A stretch of DNA of 64,000 nt from an uncultured Aquincola sp. (GTDB taxonomy: Bacteria > Pseudomonadota > Gammaproteobacteria > Burkholderiales > Burkholderiaceae): assembly GCA_937883885.1 (NCBI GenBank), contig CAKZXL010000570.1, forward strand, positions 23,001 through 87,000, in the 5' to 3' direction. Every line of letters begins with the position of its first letter. Position 1 is the first letter of the stretch. A program made the position numbers and the translations under genes. The notes beneath the pieces are model-generated. The model was not told the origin of the DNA. It saw only the letters and a list, made by a program, of their open reading frames with translations, and searched no databases. Shown here piece after piece: positions 8,012 to 16,507 of the stretch.

Positions 8012-8554
8012 TCAGGCGAACAGGTCGCCCTGCAGGGCGACCGCGCGGACCTGTTGGTTGATCCACTGCGGATTGCGGGCGAGTTGCAGCTCGACCCACT
8101 CCGGGTTGCGGGCGACGGCTTCGCGCACCCACTCGGGGTAGCGCGTCAGCGTGGCTTCCAGCCAGCGCTTCACGCCGTGGCGGATGCGGCTGCGGATCTC
8201 TTCGGCATCGACGAGGCCGCAGTAGGCGATCGGCGACAGCGGGCTGCAGCCGACGACGCGCAGGCAGTTCACGAACGAGAACGGCCTTGAATCCTTCTCG
8301 CGCTCGGTGAACACCCAGCGCAGCGTGTCGAGCTTGGCTTCGAGGGGCGTCTCGGGGTCAGACAGCGCCTCGACTTCCTGCAGCAAGCGCCAGTGCAGGA
8401 AAACGACGTCCTGCTCGGTCCAGTCCATGGACTCGGCGCCGGCTTGGGCGGTGTCGTCGTCCTCAGTCAGAACGTCGACAAACGAATCACAGAGAGCGCT
8501 GGCTGCGAACAGCGGCGCGCGGGAACGTTCGAGCGATGCTCGGGGGTGTGGCAT
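8012..8554 (-). CDS. Hypothetical 180-residue mobile-element protein, first gene of the leftward operon
   Basis: The start MPHPRASLERS is chosen because GGAGG lies six bases upstream; an in-frame ATG at 8584 would add 10 residues but lacks such a site. The protein is soluble and helical, with a central CLRVVGCSPLSPIAYCGL segment and three similar C-terminal short units: RYPEWVREAVARNPEW, ARNPEWVELQLARNPQW and ARNPQWINQQV. These YPEW/NPEW/NPQW repeats are spaced about 13 residues apart. No known domain is recognised. As the first gene after a 475-bp divergent promoter region it probably leads the operon running to flhC. Confidence 0.6.
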   Translation of the reverse strand: MPHPRASLERSRAPLFAASALCDSFVDVLTEDDDTAQAGAESMDWTEQDVVFLHWRLLQEVEALSDPETPLEAKLDTLRWVFTEREKDSRPFSFVNCLRVVGCSPLSPIAYCGLVDAEEIRSRIRHGVKRWLEATLTRYPEWVREAVARNPEWVELQLARNPQWINQQVRAVALQGDLFA

Positions 8555-9029
8555 GTTGGCCTCCATGGGGAACTCGGAGGCCATGACCGCCCACGGGGCG
8601 ATGGCCCCACGGGGTGACGAATGCCGGCTGGGAGCCGGCGGCTGACTTCAAAGGCTGGCTGGACGCGGCGCATGCCGCGTGATCGGGATGCCAGCGACCG
8701 ATCGAAGTGCGCGTTGCAGCTGTTGGTGGCACGGGAACCGTGCGGTCAACGGCTCGAAAGCGCGCTCGGGGTGCGAAGCGGCCGAAGGGTTCGAGCCGCC
8801 CGCGTGCGCACAAGAATCAATGGGGCTTGCCGAGGTGGACGCAGGGCCAGCTGCTGCGTGAATGAAAGGTAGCGAGGCGAACGTCCGCGGTCAACGGGGC
8901 TGCCGCCGTGTGGCACGGGCTGATGGCGAAACCACCGTCGCCGCACGGCCGTTTCGCGTGGCGATGGATGCCGACCGCAGCGAACACTGGCCGCAAGCGT
9001 CCACAGTGTGATTGTTGCGGGAGATGCCC
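8555..9029. other. Divergent intergenic region (475 bp) of the mobile-element backbone
   Basis: No convincing coding frame is seen on either strand. The region should carry the promoters for the leftward operon and for the DUF1845 gene. A 7-bp perfect stem, GCCGGCT (8623-8629) and AGCCGGC (8633-8639) around GGG, lies in the leftward leader. I could not identify a reliable -35/-10 pair. Confidence 0.4.
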
Positions 9030-9824
9030 ATGCACAACGATGTCCTGCCGACGACCACCAGCCTGCAGATCGTGCGGGTGGACCAGGGTGGCGTGAACGA
9101 GCGCATCCTCGCGCGCGAGGCCAAGGTCGACTATCGACGTGTCGAGGCGGCGAGCGTGAAGATGCCGGCCTGCTTCACCAGCGCAGAGGGCAAGCGCCTG
9201 TTCGTGCGCATGTTCGCGACGCTGCAGCTCAACGCGCACTTCATCTCGGTGATCGCGCGCACGCGCCTGGACCCCGAGGACGTTGCGCGCGTCGAGACCG
9301 CGCTGCGCGAGCGCCTGGATGCCGTTTCCACCGCGCTGGACCGCGCCATCGACGGCGCTGAAGCGCTCTTCAAGGCGCACGGGATCACGCGCGTGGCGAC
9401 CTACGACACCCGCGCGCTGGAGATCGAGGTGGGCGTGCTGTCATCGAGCGGGCGGCGCTACCTGGAACTGCTGGGCAAGCTCGACCAGCTGATGCCCTTG
9501 CTGCAGACGCTCGAGATCCACGAGGTCATCACCACGCGCGAGGTGGACAAGCAACGTGCGCTGGTGAAGCGCCAGGTGCGCGGCGTCGCCACGGCGGCAC
9601 GCAACTTCGCGTCAGGCCTGCGGCGGCGCATGAACGCACCGGAGGTCGAGATCGAGGGGCAGGGTGATTCAGTCGAAGAGACGACACCCGATGGAGCGAG
9701 TGTCTTGACCGGCGAGGACGCGACGGTCTCCGCCTTGCCGCCCGCCGCGTCGGTGACCGGGGCTGCTGAGTCCGGCGAAGCCGAGAACGATGAAACCCCG
9801 GCGCCGCGAGTCGCCACCATGTAG
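9030..9824 (+). CDS. DUF1845 / AcaB-like protein of integrative conjugative elements
   Basis: This 264-residue protein starts MHNDVLPTTTSLQIVRV; GGGAG lies six bases before this ATG, so it is preferred over a TTG 18 bp upstream. The sequence AEGKRLFVRMFATLQLNAHFISVI with VATYDTRALEIEVGVLSSSGRRYLELLGKLDQL resembles the DUF1845 family (AcaB-like), small helical proteins conserved on integrative conjugative elements and linked in IncC plasmids to activation of transfer genes. The C-terminal ~70 residues are acidic and low-complexity. It is divergent from the flhDC-containing operon. Family assignment is from memory of the pattern and not search-verified. Confidence 0.6.
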   Translation: MHNDVLPTTTSLQIVRVDQGGVNERILAREAKVDYRRVEAASVKMPACFTSAEGKRLFVRMFATLQLNAHFISVIARTRLDPEDVARVETALRERLDAVSTALDRAIDGAEALFKAHGITRVATYDTRALEIEVGVLSSSGRRYLELLGKLDQLMPLLQTLEIHEVITTREVDKQRALVKRQVRGVATAARNFASGLRRRMNAPEVEIEGQGDSVEETTPDGASVLTGEDATVSALPPAASVTGAAESGEAENDETPAPRVATM

Positions 9825-10026
9825 CGCCCGCGCAAGGCCGCCGTTTCGCAGGCGCGTGCTTCGCTCGACGTGCGTTCACTGATCGCCGGCGTTACGGTCT
9901 CAAGCAGGCGCATGCCGGCCTTACGGGTCGCGGCGCTACTCCCATCGAAGGTCGATGGCGTCGCAGTCGACACCTGCCTTGATCCCCATTGAGGCGACCA
10001 GCGGCAGCGCTGGCAGCTACTTTCCG

Positions 10027-10083
10027 GGACCGGGCATTAGCGCCGGTCCGCACGAACCGCCAGCTGGGAACGCGCTGGCGGTT
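10027..10083 (+). repeat. Two tandem inverted repeats upstream of alpA
   Basis: In the 367-bp gap (9825-10191) between DUF1845 and alpA lie two adjacent hairpins: GGACCGG (10027-10033) with CCGGTCC (10043-10049), then a perfect 10-bp pair AACCGCCAGC (10055-10064) with GCTGGCGGTT (10074-10083) around 9 nt. They could be leader-RNA structures, an operator or an origin-like site. The rest of the gap shows no gene. Confidence 0.45.
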
Positions 10084-10191
10084 GACCTTGAGTCTTCGCG
10101 TTTCTCGCCGCAGCGATCCGACCGTGACCCTTCGCTGCCGCAACGAGCTGGTCATGCCTTCGGGCGGAGCCGTCCGCCGCGGAGATCGAAC

Positions 10192-10467
10192 ATGCCCATG
10201 CGGACCACTTTGGCCGGCGGCCCCGCCGCAGCCACACCCTCAAACGCGACCGAGTCCGGCGCGGCCGCCAACCCCTCACCCTGCTTGCCCGACACGGGCT
10301 TCCTGCGCCAACGTCAAGTGCTTGCGTTCGTGCCGATCTCGAAGTCCACGCTGTGGCGACAGGTCCGTGCGCGCTCGTTTCCGAGCCCGGTGAAGCTGTC
10401 GGCCGGGATCACGGCCTGGCGTGCCGAGGATGTGCGGCGCTGGATCAGCGAGCAGGGCGGCAGTTAG
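10192..10467 (+). CDS. AlpA-family helix-turn-helix regulator
   Basis: The start MPMRTTLAGGP is preceded by GGAG about eight bases away, giving 91 residues. The C-terminal two thirds match AlpA: LRQRQVLAFVPISKSTLWRQ, then the arm FPSPVKLSAGITAWRAEDVR and RRWI. AlpA proteins are MerR-like winged-HTH DNA binders that regulate excision or integrase genes of prophages and islands. The gene's 3' end overlaps the convergent ACT-domain gene by 4 bp. This marks the right edge of recognisable mobile-element backbone. Confidence 0.8.
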   Translation: MPMRTTLAGGPAAATPSNATESGAAANPSPCLPDTGFLRQRQVLAFVPISKSTLWRQVRARSFPSPVKLSAGITAWRAEDVRRWISEQGGS

Positions 10468-10886
10468 ACGGCGGGCCGCGCAGGCGGCCGCGGCGGCGCC
10501 GAAATCGACGCCAGCACTTTCAGCGCCTGCTGCGAGTGACGCGTCGGCACGAACAGGTGGTCGTGGTGATAGCCCGCGACCACGTTGCAGGGGATATCGG
10601 CGTCCGCCAGGCGCCCGGCCAGCGTCGCGATGAATCCCACGGCGTCGAGGGCCGAATGAACCGTGAGCGTGATGAGGTGCGACTCGAAGACATAGGGCAC
10701 GGCCGAGTCATCCGCCTGCGCCTTCTCCACGATCGCGGTGACGCCCTCGGCCTCCCGAAAGGTGCAGATCGGGTCCAAGCCGGGTGGGATGCGGAAGTCC
10801 GGAAAACTGCAGTAGACGAAGGTCTCGGGGTGAAGCTGCGGGGCCATCTCACGCCGCAGGGTCTCCAGGTCGCGTTCGCCACTCAT
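10464..10886 (-). CDS. ACT-domain protein (COG3602-like)
   Basis: This 140-residue protein starts MSGERDLETLRREMAPQLHP with AAGGAG upstream. LHPETFVYCSFPDFRI, then FREAEGVTAIVEKAQAD and LTVHSALDAVGFIATLAGRLADADI followed by NVVAGYHHDHLFVP, match the paired-ACT family COG3602. ACT domains bind small ligands, usually amino acids. It is divergent from the desaturase-like gene across 246 bp containing an inverted repeat, and lies in a cassette with an ArgP-type regulator, which suggests amino-acid sensing. The ligand cannot be read from sequence. Confidence 0.72.
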   Translation of the reverse strand: MSGERDLETLRREMAPQLHPETFVYCSFPDFRIPPGLDPICTFREAEGVTAIVEKAQADDSAVPYVFESHLITLTVHSALDAVGFIATLAGRLADADIPCNVVAGYHHDHLFVPTRHSQQALKVLASISAPPRPPARPAV

Positions 10887-10973
10887 CCGGGGCTCTCCTT
10901 GCTTGTGTGGGAAGGCTGGTTTCTGTAACGGATTATGAGGACTCGGCGGGGCGAGACGCGGCTCTAGCACGCG

Positions 10974-11010
10974 GTTTAGCGAAGCTGACCGGAGGCCAAA
11001 GTTGCTAAAC
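10974..11010. promoter_or_regulatory. Putative LysR-type operator between ACT gene and desaturase gene
   Basis: GTTTAGC (10974-10980) and GCTAAAC (11004-11010) form a perfect 7-bp inverted pair 23 bp apart in the divergent gap. A related CCTAAAC sequence occurs upstream of the lysR gene near 14310. Shared half-sites suggest that the ArgP-like regulator controls both this promoter and its own. Confidence 0.4.
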
Positions 11011-11132
11011 GACCTCCACGCGGCGCAGTGCGCTGCTAGCTTCGATACCCGGGCCGTTGCAGGGGCGTTTCCGCTGGCGAGAAGCCGGTGGGACGCGCGA
11101 TGCGATGCCGCTCGAGGAAGGAGTTTCCGGAC

Positions 11133-12077
11133 ATGTTGACGCATTCGGAAGTCCTCGGGGACCAGTCGGAACTGCGCGCACAGTTGCAGCGCGACGGCAG
11201 CGCGCACCGCGAGTTGCTGCGGCTGAACTGGGCGCGGCCCCTCGGCGACATCGCCTTCGATTGGGCCGCCATCCTGGCCGCGACGGCGGCCGTGGCCTGG
11301 GTCGGGGCGGGGACGATGCCGCTGGCGGTGCTCGTCGTCGCCAACCGGCAGCGCGCCCTGGGCAACATCCTGCACGATGCGGGGCATCGCAACCTTTGCC
11401 GAACGCGGGGCGTAAACGATGCCGTCGCGGGGCTGCTCGTCGCGCCACTGCTGTTCGCGTCGCTGGAAAGGTATCGAGCGGACCACTTCAGGCACCACAT
11501 GCAACTGGGCGCGGCAGGGGGTGATCCCGACCTGATCGATCCGCCGGAAACACTGCCGCGTCATTGGCTGGCGAGTTATCTGCGCCAGGTCTTCTCTCTG
11601 CGTGCCTGGTGGGGCAGCTTCTTCGGGCACCTCGGGGTCGCAGGCGTGTCGTGGTCGAGCCGGGTCGGCATCGTGGCATGGTGGGTCGGCGCGCTTGCGC
11701 TGCTGGTCGAGTTCACCGGCACGCACTTCACGCTGACGTTCCTCGGGTTGTGGCTGCTGGCGCGCGCCACGGCCTTTCACCTGATCACGACACTGCGCGA
11801 GATGTGCGACCACTTCGGCCTGCGGCCGGGCGGCATCCTGAGCTTCACGCGCGACATGGCCGTGCGCGGCCCAGCGCGCTGGTTGATCCACCCGCGCAAC
11901 AACGGCTACCACCTGACCCATCACCTGCTGCCGGCCGTCCCGTACTACCGTCTGCCACAAGCGCATGCGCTCTTCCGGCGCCTGCCCGCGTACCGGGAAC
12001 ATGGGACGGTCTGCGACGCGTACTTCGCCGGCCTTACCGCGGTCGTGCGGGCCTGGGAGAGGGGGGCCAGATCATGA
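11133..12077 (+). CDS. Fatty-acid-desaturase-fold membrane di-iron enzyme
   Basis: The start MLTHSEVLGDQSEL has an AGGAAGGAG site upstream; 314 residues. It carries the three histidine boxes of membrane desaturase/hydroxylases: HDAGH at 81-85, HFRHH at 118-122 and HLTHH at 260-264, with hydrophobic stretches near 40-70, 95-110 and 175-210. The active site should hold a di-iron centre using O2. The substrate need not be a lipid: related enzymes hydroxylate amino acids, and here the neighbours are a transporter, an ACT protein and an ArgP-type regulator, which favours a small or amino-acid substrate. It overlaps the transporter gene by 4 bp (ATGA). Confidence 0.75.
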   Translation: MLTHSEVLGDQSELRAQLQRDGSAHRELLRLNWARPLGDIAFDWAAILAATAAVAWVGAGTMPLAVLVVANRQRALGNILHDAGHRNLCRTRGVNDAVAGLLVAPLLFASLERYRADHFRHHMQLGAAGGDPDLIDPPETLPRHWLASYLRQVFSLRAWWGSFFGHLGVAGVSWSSRVGIVAWWVGALALLVEFTGTHFTLTFLGLWLLARATAFHLITTLREMCDHFGLRPGGILSFTRDMAVRGPARWLIHPRNNGYHLTHHLLPAVPYYRLPQAHALFRRLPAYREHGTVCDAYFAGLTAVVRAWERGARS

Positions 12078-13342
12078 CGACACGGGTGCTCGGCGTGCTG
12101 CAAGTGGCAGCCTTGCTGGTGTCGGCGAGCTACGGCATCGGCTTCCTGTTCGGCTCGGGGGAGATGGCGCTGTCGCAAGGCATGGCGGGCGGCCTGTACG
12201 GTGTCGCGACTGCCCTCGGCATGCTCGCGCTGGCGACTTTCGCCGGCCGACTGTGGAGACTCGGCGTGCCGATCTGGGAGTTGTTCGGGCTGGCTTTCGG
12301 CCAGCCGATCCAGCGTGCCGTCGCACTCCTGTCCCTGGTTTGGATGGCCGGCGTGCTGGCGGCTCAGATCGCGGGCGGGGTCGCCATCGCGCAGGTGATC
12401 GGTCTGCCGGCGTACTTGTCCCAGGCGCTGGTGCTGGCGCTGATCCTCGGCGCATCCAGGCTCGACCTGCGCGCCGCATCGCGCCTGTTCGCCGCCTGCC
12501 TGCTGATCAGCGCGCTCGTGCTCCTCTACGCGCTGGCTGATGCGGGCGGCCTGGCGTTTTACGCGCAGGCCGCACCGTTGTTCGTGAGCGACCTCGGCGG
12601 GTTCAGCAAGTCGCGGCTGGTGTCCATCGTGATGGCCGTCGGGCTGCTTGTGTGCCTGGGGGCGGACTACCACCAGTTCGTGCTGGCCGCGCGCCGTCCA
12701 ACAGTCGCTGCCGCAGGCTGCGTGCTCGCCGGCGTCATCCTGATCGCCGTGGCCTTCCTGCCGCCGGCCCTGGTGCTGGCGCTGCGGGGCACGAGCGAGT
12801 TGGATGGGCTGACCGACGCGAAGCAGGTGATCCCCTTTGCGCTGGGACGCGCGGCGGATGGGCTGTGGCCCGGGTTGCAGACGCTGTTACTCGCCGCACT
12901 CTCGACGGCGGCGCTGGGTTCTGGCGCGGCGATCGTGCGTGCCATGGCCAGCGCGATGGCAGCCGCGTCGCCCGGCGCGCGCGACACGAGCCATCTCGGC
13001 TGGTCGGTTGCAGCGCTGGCTGCGGGAGGCCTGCTGGCCGCTCGCGGGCAGGGTATCGTGGAGACCATGGTGTCGGTGAACGTCGTTTACCTCGCCAGTG
13101 TCGGCTGGCTGTTCGTGCTGCTGCTGCGCGGGGCGACGCTTCCAGCGTTCCAGGCCGGCCTGGTGATGGGTTCCGGACTGGCCGCGTCCGGTGCGGCCTA
13201 CCTAGCGGGCTGGGCAGGATGGATCGAAGGCGACACCGATACCGCGTCGCTGGTCCTCGGGCTCGGCGTATCGACCATCGTGGGCTTGATTTGCGCTGTA
13301 GGAGCGCCGCGGTCAATCAGGGTCGGCGGCCTTCGGCGCTGA
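12074..13342 (+). CDS. Multi-spanning transporter (SSS/APC-like fold)
   Basis: This 422-residue integral membrane protein begins MTTRVLGVLQVAALLVSASY, the start fixed by ATGA overlap with the desaturase-like gene. About twelve hydrophobic helices are visible across the whole length, with SYGIGFLFGSGEMAL near the N-terminus, reminiscent of the unwound helix 1 of LeuT-fold carriers such as sodium:solute symporters. It probably imports or exports the substrate or product of the preceding enzyme. The exact transporter family is not certain. Its last 30 bp overlap the convergent lysR gene. Confidence 0.65.
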   Translation: MTTRVLGVLQVAALLVSASYGIGFLFGSGEMALSQGMAGGLYGVATALGMLALATFAGRLWRLGVPIWELFGLAFGQPIQRAVALLSLVWMAGVLAAQIAGGVAIAQVIGLPAYLSQALVLALILGASRLDLRAASRLFAACLLISALVLLYALADAGGLAFYAQAAPLFVSDLGGFSKSRLVSIVMAVGLLVCLGADYHQFVLAARRPTVAAAGCVLAGVILIAVAFLPPALVLALRGTSELDGLTDAKQVIPFALGRAADGLWPGLQTLLLAALSTAALGSGAAIVRAMASAMAAASPGARDTSHLGWSVAALAAGGLLAARGQGIVETMVSVNVVYLASVGWLFVLLLRGATLPAFQAGLVMGSGLAASGAAYLAGWAGWIEGDTDTASLVLGLGVSTIVGLICAVGAPRSIRVGGLRR

Positions 13343-14266
13343 CCCTTCCGCATCGGGAGTGGGCTGCTCCGCACGCGGCAGCAGTTGAGACTGCGCGTGG
13401 CGGACCACGAGGTCCGTGATCTCGCGCGAGAGCGGCGGCTCCATTTCCCAGTGATGCCAGTGCAGGTTGACGAGCACCGGCTCTTCGGGTGCGAGGTCGA
13501 CAAGCTCGCCGCGTCCGGCCGTCGCGGCGGCCTGCAGGCTCGGCACCAGCCCGTAGCCGATTCCGGCGGCGACACCTTCCATCAGGATCATCGGAGAGGG
13601 CAGGTAGTGGCGCGGGTAGCGGTCCACCGCGAAACCGAACCGCCGCTTGAGAAAGTCGTCGTGCAGTGAATCCTTGCGGTTGAACAGGATCGCCGGCGCG
13701 GTGAGGACGGCCTGCACGTTCAGACCTTTCGGAAAGTACTCCGCTGAAAAGGCCGGTGTGGCGTAGCAGCGGTACTCCATCGCACCGAGACATTCGGCCA
13801 GAAAGCCCCCTGCGGGTTTGGCGTCGGTCGAGACGCAGCCGATGACCTCGCCGCGTGCCAGCCGCCCCGACGTGTGGTCCTGGTCGTCGGTGACGATCTC
13901 CAACGCCACCTGCCGGCGCAGCAGCAACTCCCACAAGGCGCGCGGGAACCAGGTCGCGAGCGAGTCGGCATTGACCGCGATGGCCAGTGGCACGGGTACA
14001 TGCGGGCCGGCCTGGGGCTTCAGTTCGTTCAACGTCGCGCCTTCGAGCAGGCGCAGCGCCTTGACGTGGCGCAGCAGAACCTCGCCCGCGGCAGTGGGTA
14101 CGACGGGCTTCTCGCGAACCAGCAGCACCGTCGTCAATGACTCCTCGAGGGCCTTGATGCGCTGTGACACCGCCCCGCGCGTGATGTTGAGCAAGGCCGC
14201 GGCGCGTTCGAAGCTGTGCGCCTCAGCCACCGTCGCGAAGGTTTCCAGCTGATCGCGATCGAGCAT
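13313..14266 (-). CDS. LysR-family regulator, ArgP/LysG type
   Basis: This 317-residue protein has the LysR winged HTH at 1-60 (SFERAAALLNITRGAVSQRI). Its effector domain includes AVNADSLATWFPRALWELL, GEVIGCVST, AEYFPKGL and KAP-like TAPAILFNRKD blocks, which match E. coli ArgP (IciA) and LysG rather than generic LysR proteins. ArgP-type regulators respond to lysine or arginine and control basic amino-acid exporters. The convergent transporter and upstream desaturase-like enzyme are the likely targets. The C-terminus has a short Pro/Ala-rich tail beyond the normal end. Confidence 0.75.
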   Translation of the reverse strand: MLDRDQLETFATVAEAHSFERAAALLNITRGAVSQRIKALEESLTTVLLVREKPVVPTAAGEVLLRHVKALRLLEGATLNELKPQAGPHVPVPLAIAVNADSLATWFPRALWELLLRRQVALEIVTDDQDHTSGRLARGEVIGCVSTDAKPAGGFLAECLGAMEYRCYATPAFSAEYFPKGLNVQAVLTAPAILFNRKDSLHDDFLKRRFGFAVDRYPRHYLPSPMILMEGVAAGIGYGLVPSLQAAATAGRGELVDLAPEEPVLVNLHWHHWEMEPPLSREITDLVVRHAQSQLLPRAEQPTPDAEGSAPKAADPD

Positions 14267-14556
14267 TCTTTGGCTCCCTGTTCAGCGTTTCTGCGCGCCG
14301 ACGAAACTCCCTAAACGCCGATCGGCCGCGACGCGTTCAACCTAGCATTTCGATACCGACGTTCCCATTGAGTGGCTTGTCGATTTTGGCGCAGGAAACG
14401 GCACGTTGTGCACGGTCGCGTTGCACCCGGTAACCACGAGGTCGAAGGCGCGTGAGCCGGTGCCGAAATCACGGGCCGGGCCGCATCGTTTCGGCTGTCG
14501 GGGCAGGGGCCAGTGGGGAACGATGGACATGTTCGACAAGAGTCGGAGGGCATGCC

Positions 14557-15495
14557 ATGGACGACGATGAACCAGGTTCCACGGGGGCTGCCGCGATACA
14601 GGCGGTGGCCATGCTGCGCGCGGTGATCGACGGCCGCACCTATGAATCGGTGGCCGCGGATTTCGGCATCACGCGCACGGCCGTCGAGCGGCGCGTCAAG
14701 GTGGTGGCCATGCGCCTATGCAGGGAAGTCGGCATCGAAGGCATGAACGACGGCGCCACCGCGTTCGTGCGCCGCCTCCGGGAGCGGCGCGTCGCCATCC
14801 TGCACGCCCTGGAGCGATTCGAGCCGGCCGCGGGCAACGCCCCGAAAGGGGATCGGGTGGTGAGTGCGGACGAGATCGCCAGAGCGGTAATTCGCATCCG
14901 CGGCCGCAGCGCCCAGCCCGCGCGCGACGTGGCCTTGTTCTATACGCTGTTCGTCACCGGCGCGCGCCCGCTGGAGATCGTGCGGCTGCAAGTCCGTGAC
15001 TACCTGCAAGCCGATGGCGAGGTGCGCCGCGAGTCCGAGATGCCGGCTGCCGCCAGCATCTCCGGCAGGTCAAGGCCGCTCTACTTCGCGAGCCGGAAGC
15101 TGGACGAGGCGCTGGAGGCCTACCTCGCGGAGCGAGTGGCGCGGGGCCATGGGGTCGCCGCGACCAGTGCCTTCCGCGGTCTCGACTCGGCCAGCCCCTT
15201 GTTCCTGGGCGCGACGGGAGAGGGCTTCCGCATCACGCAGTACGGCGCCGAGGGGCGGCGGCGCTGCCTCTGCCGCCCGATCCTGGAGACCTACCGCAAG
15301 CTGTTCCGCTACGCAGAACTGGAGTGGGCGACGCCACTGTCGATCCGACGCACGGTGGTCGCTCGCCTGTACGACCGCGGTGCCGACGAGGAGCAGGTCG
15401 GCCTTGTGCTGGGCATCAGCGAACGCAGCGCGGTGCGCGAGCAGTTCCCACGCACCAGACCGAGCATGACAAGCTTGGTCAAGGAATTGGTCTGA
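14557..15495 (+). CDS. Tyrosine-recombinase-like protein lacking several catalytic residues
   Basis: This 312-residue protein starts MDDDEPGSTGAAAIQ with GGAGGG six bases upstream. Residues about 10-60 hold an HTH (YESVAADFGITRTAVERRV). The C-terminal domain has the recombinase box I, FVTGARPLEIVRL, and box II, LSIRRTVVARLYDRGADEEQ then LGISERSAV. In active enzymes box II reads HxLRxT with a later LGH and a terminal Tyr. Here the first His is Leu, the second is Ile, and the expected Tyr position is Phe (REQF). Both arginines remain. It may bind DNA without recombining it. No att repeat was found beside it. Confidence 0.6.
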   Translation: MDDDEPGSTGAAAIQAVAMLRAVIDGRTYESVAADFGITRTAVERRVKVVAMRLCREVGIEGMNDGATAFVRRLRERRVAILHALERFEPAAGNAPKGDRVVSADEIARAVIRIRGRSAQPARDVALFYTLFVTGARPLEIVRLQVRDYLQADGEVRRESEMPAAASISGRSRPLYFASRKLDEALEAYLAERVARGHGVAATSAFRGLDSASPLFLGATGEGFRITQYGAEGRRRCLCRPILETYRKLFRYAELEWATPLSIRRTVVARLYDRGADEEQVGLVLGISERSAVREQFPRTRPSMTSLVKELV

Positions 15496-15642
15496 AGGCC
15501 CGTGCGATACGGCCATGGTCATGGTGCTGGGCGGTGGGTGGGTGGGAGATGAAGGCCTTCATAGCGCACTGCCGTCACACCAGAGAGGCAACTCGTGTCA
15601 TCAACTGATGTCCTAAGCCGGACGAGCCAGAACCAACGCCCC

Positions 15643-15790
15643 CGTGGACGCCGATCTTCTGCGCTACTGCCCCGTCTGCGATGGCCACGAGTCCAAAGGC
15701 AAGCGCATCGGCGTCTTCGGCAATTCGGTGCACGGGGTGAGGGAGGCAGCCTTTCTGCGTCACTTCAGTGCCGATGTCTGGTTCATTGAG
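15643..15790 (+). pseudogene. Thioredoxin-reductase-like fragment
   Basis: About 50 codons ([15 protein letters not shown], then [20 protein letters not shown], then RHFSADV) match the redox CxxC and second Rossmann segment of thioredoxin-reductase-like flavoproteins. The FAD-binding N-terminus and the C-terminal third are missing, so it is a deletion remnant. By chance the frame runs on into the DUF305 gene. Confidence 0.55.
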
Positions 15791-15937
15791 GTCGAGGGGC
15801 GGGTTACCGACATTCAAGAGCGAAATCTCGTCGATGTCGCGGTGCCAGGAACGCCGTTTGCCCGGGTTTGGAAGGGGCGCGGAACTGCCGTCAGCCTCGA
15901 CGACGACCCACCGCCGCCCTCGACAAGAAAGGCCACC

Positions 15938-16507
15938 ATGGACCCCAAGAGCCAAAGCACTCACTCGATGATGAAGATGGGCTGGGGCCGCTTCTTCGCG
16001 ATGATCGCCACGTCGACGATCGTGATGTTTCCGCTGATGTACCAATTGGTCTACAGCGCCGATCACGTTACCTTCAGCCTGACGCGGCTGGTGTCGTCGG
16101 TCGTCATGGGCTGCGTGATGGCGGTCATCATGCTGGCCTTTATGTGGAAGATGTACGCCGGGCCAAGGACGAAGCTGGCAATCCTGGTCGGCTCCATCGT
16201 GCTCGGTGTCATCATCCTCGCGATCAACCGTCAGCAGACACTGATCGGCGATGTCAATTTCATGAATTCGATGATTCCGCATCACTCGATCGCCATCAAC
16301 AACGCGCGCAAGGCCGACATCCGCGACCCCCGCGTGCGCAAGCTGGCCGACGAAATCATCCGCTCACAAGTCAAGGAAATCGCCGAAATGAAGCTCCTCG
16401 TGGACGACATCAAGGAGAACGGAGCGCGCGGGTCGGTGACCTTGCCGCCGAGGACTGCAGAGCTGACGCCGGACATGAAGCCGGAGATTGAGCAGGCGGT
16501 CCGGTAA
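15938..16507 (+). CDS. DUF305 membrane protein
   Basis: This 189-residue protein starts [20 protein letters not shown]. Three hydrophobic helices (about 20-40, 50-70, 80-98) precede a helical domain with [20 protein letters not shown] and [20 protein letters not shown], the DUF305 pattern with its paired histidines. DUF305 proteins are small ferritin-like helical proteins often found in copper and heavy-metal islands; metal binding by the His/Met residues is plausible but unproven. It stands alone between two pseudogenes, before the first copper ATPase block. Confidence 0.75.
   Translation: MDPKSQSTHSMMKMGWGRFFAMIATSTIVMFPLMYQLVYSADHVTFSLTRLVSSVVMGCVMAVIMLAFMWKMYAGPRTKLAILVGSIVLGVIILAINRQQTLIGDVNFMNSMIPHHSIAINNARKADIRDPRVRKLADEIIRSQVKEIAEMKLLVDDIKENGARGSVTLPPRTAELTPDMKPEIEQAVR

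Noticed and set aside
7946..8132. N-terminal extension of the GHKL ATPase frame to 8132
   Set aside because: The extension is Arg/Pro/Ala-rich and overlaps two better-supported small genes; the GHKL domain starts at the ATG at 7406, which has its own ribosome-binding site.
14267..14556. Possible attachment site beside the recombinase-like gene
   Set aside because: No tRNA 3' end or direct repeat was found, and the protein itself appears catalytically impaired.
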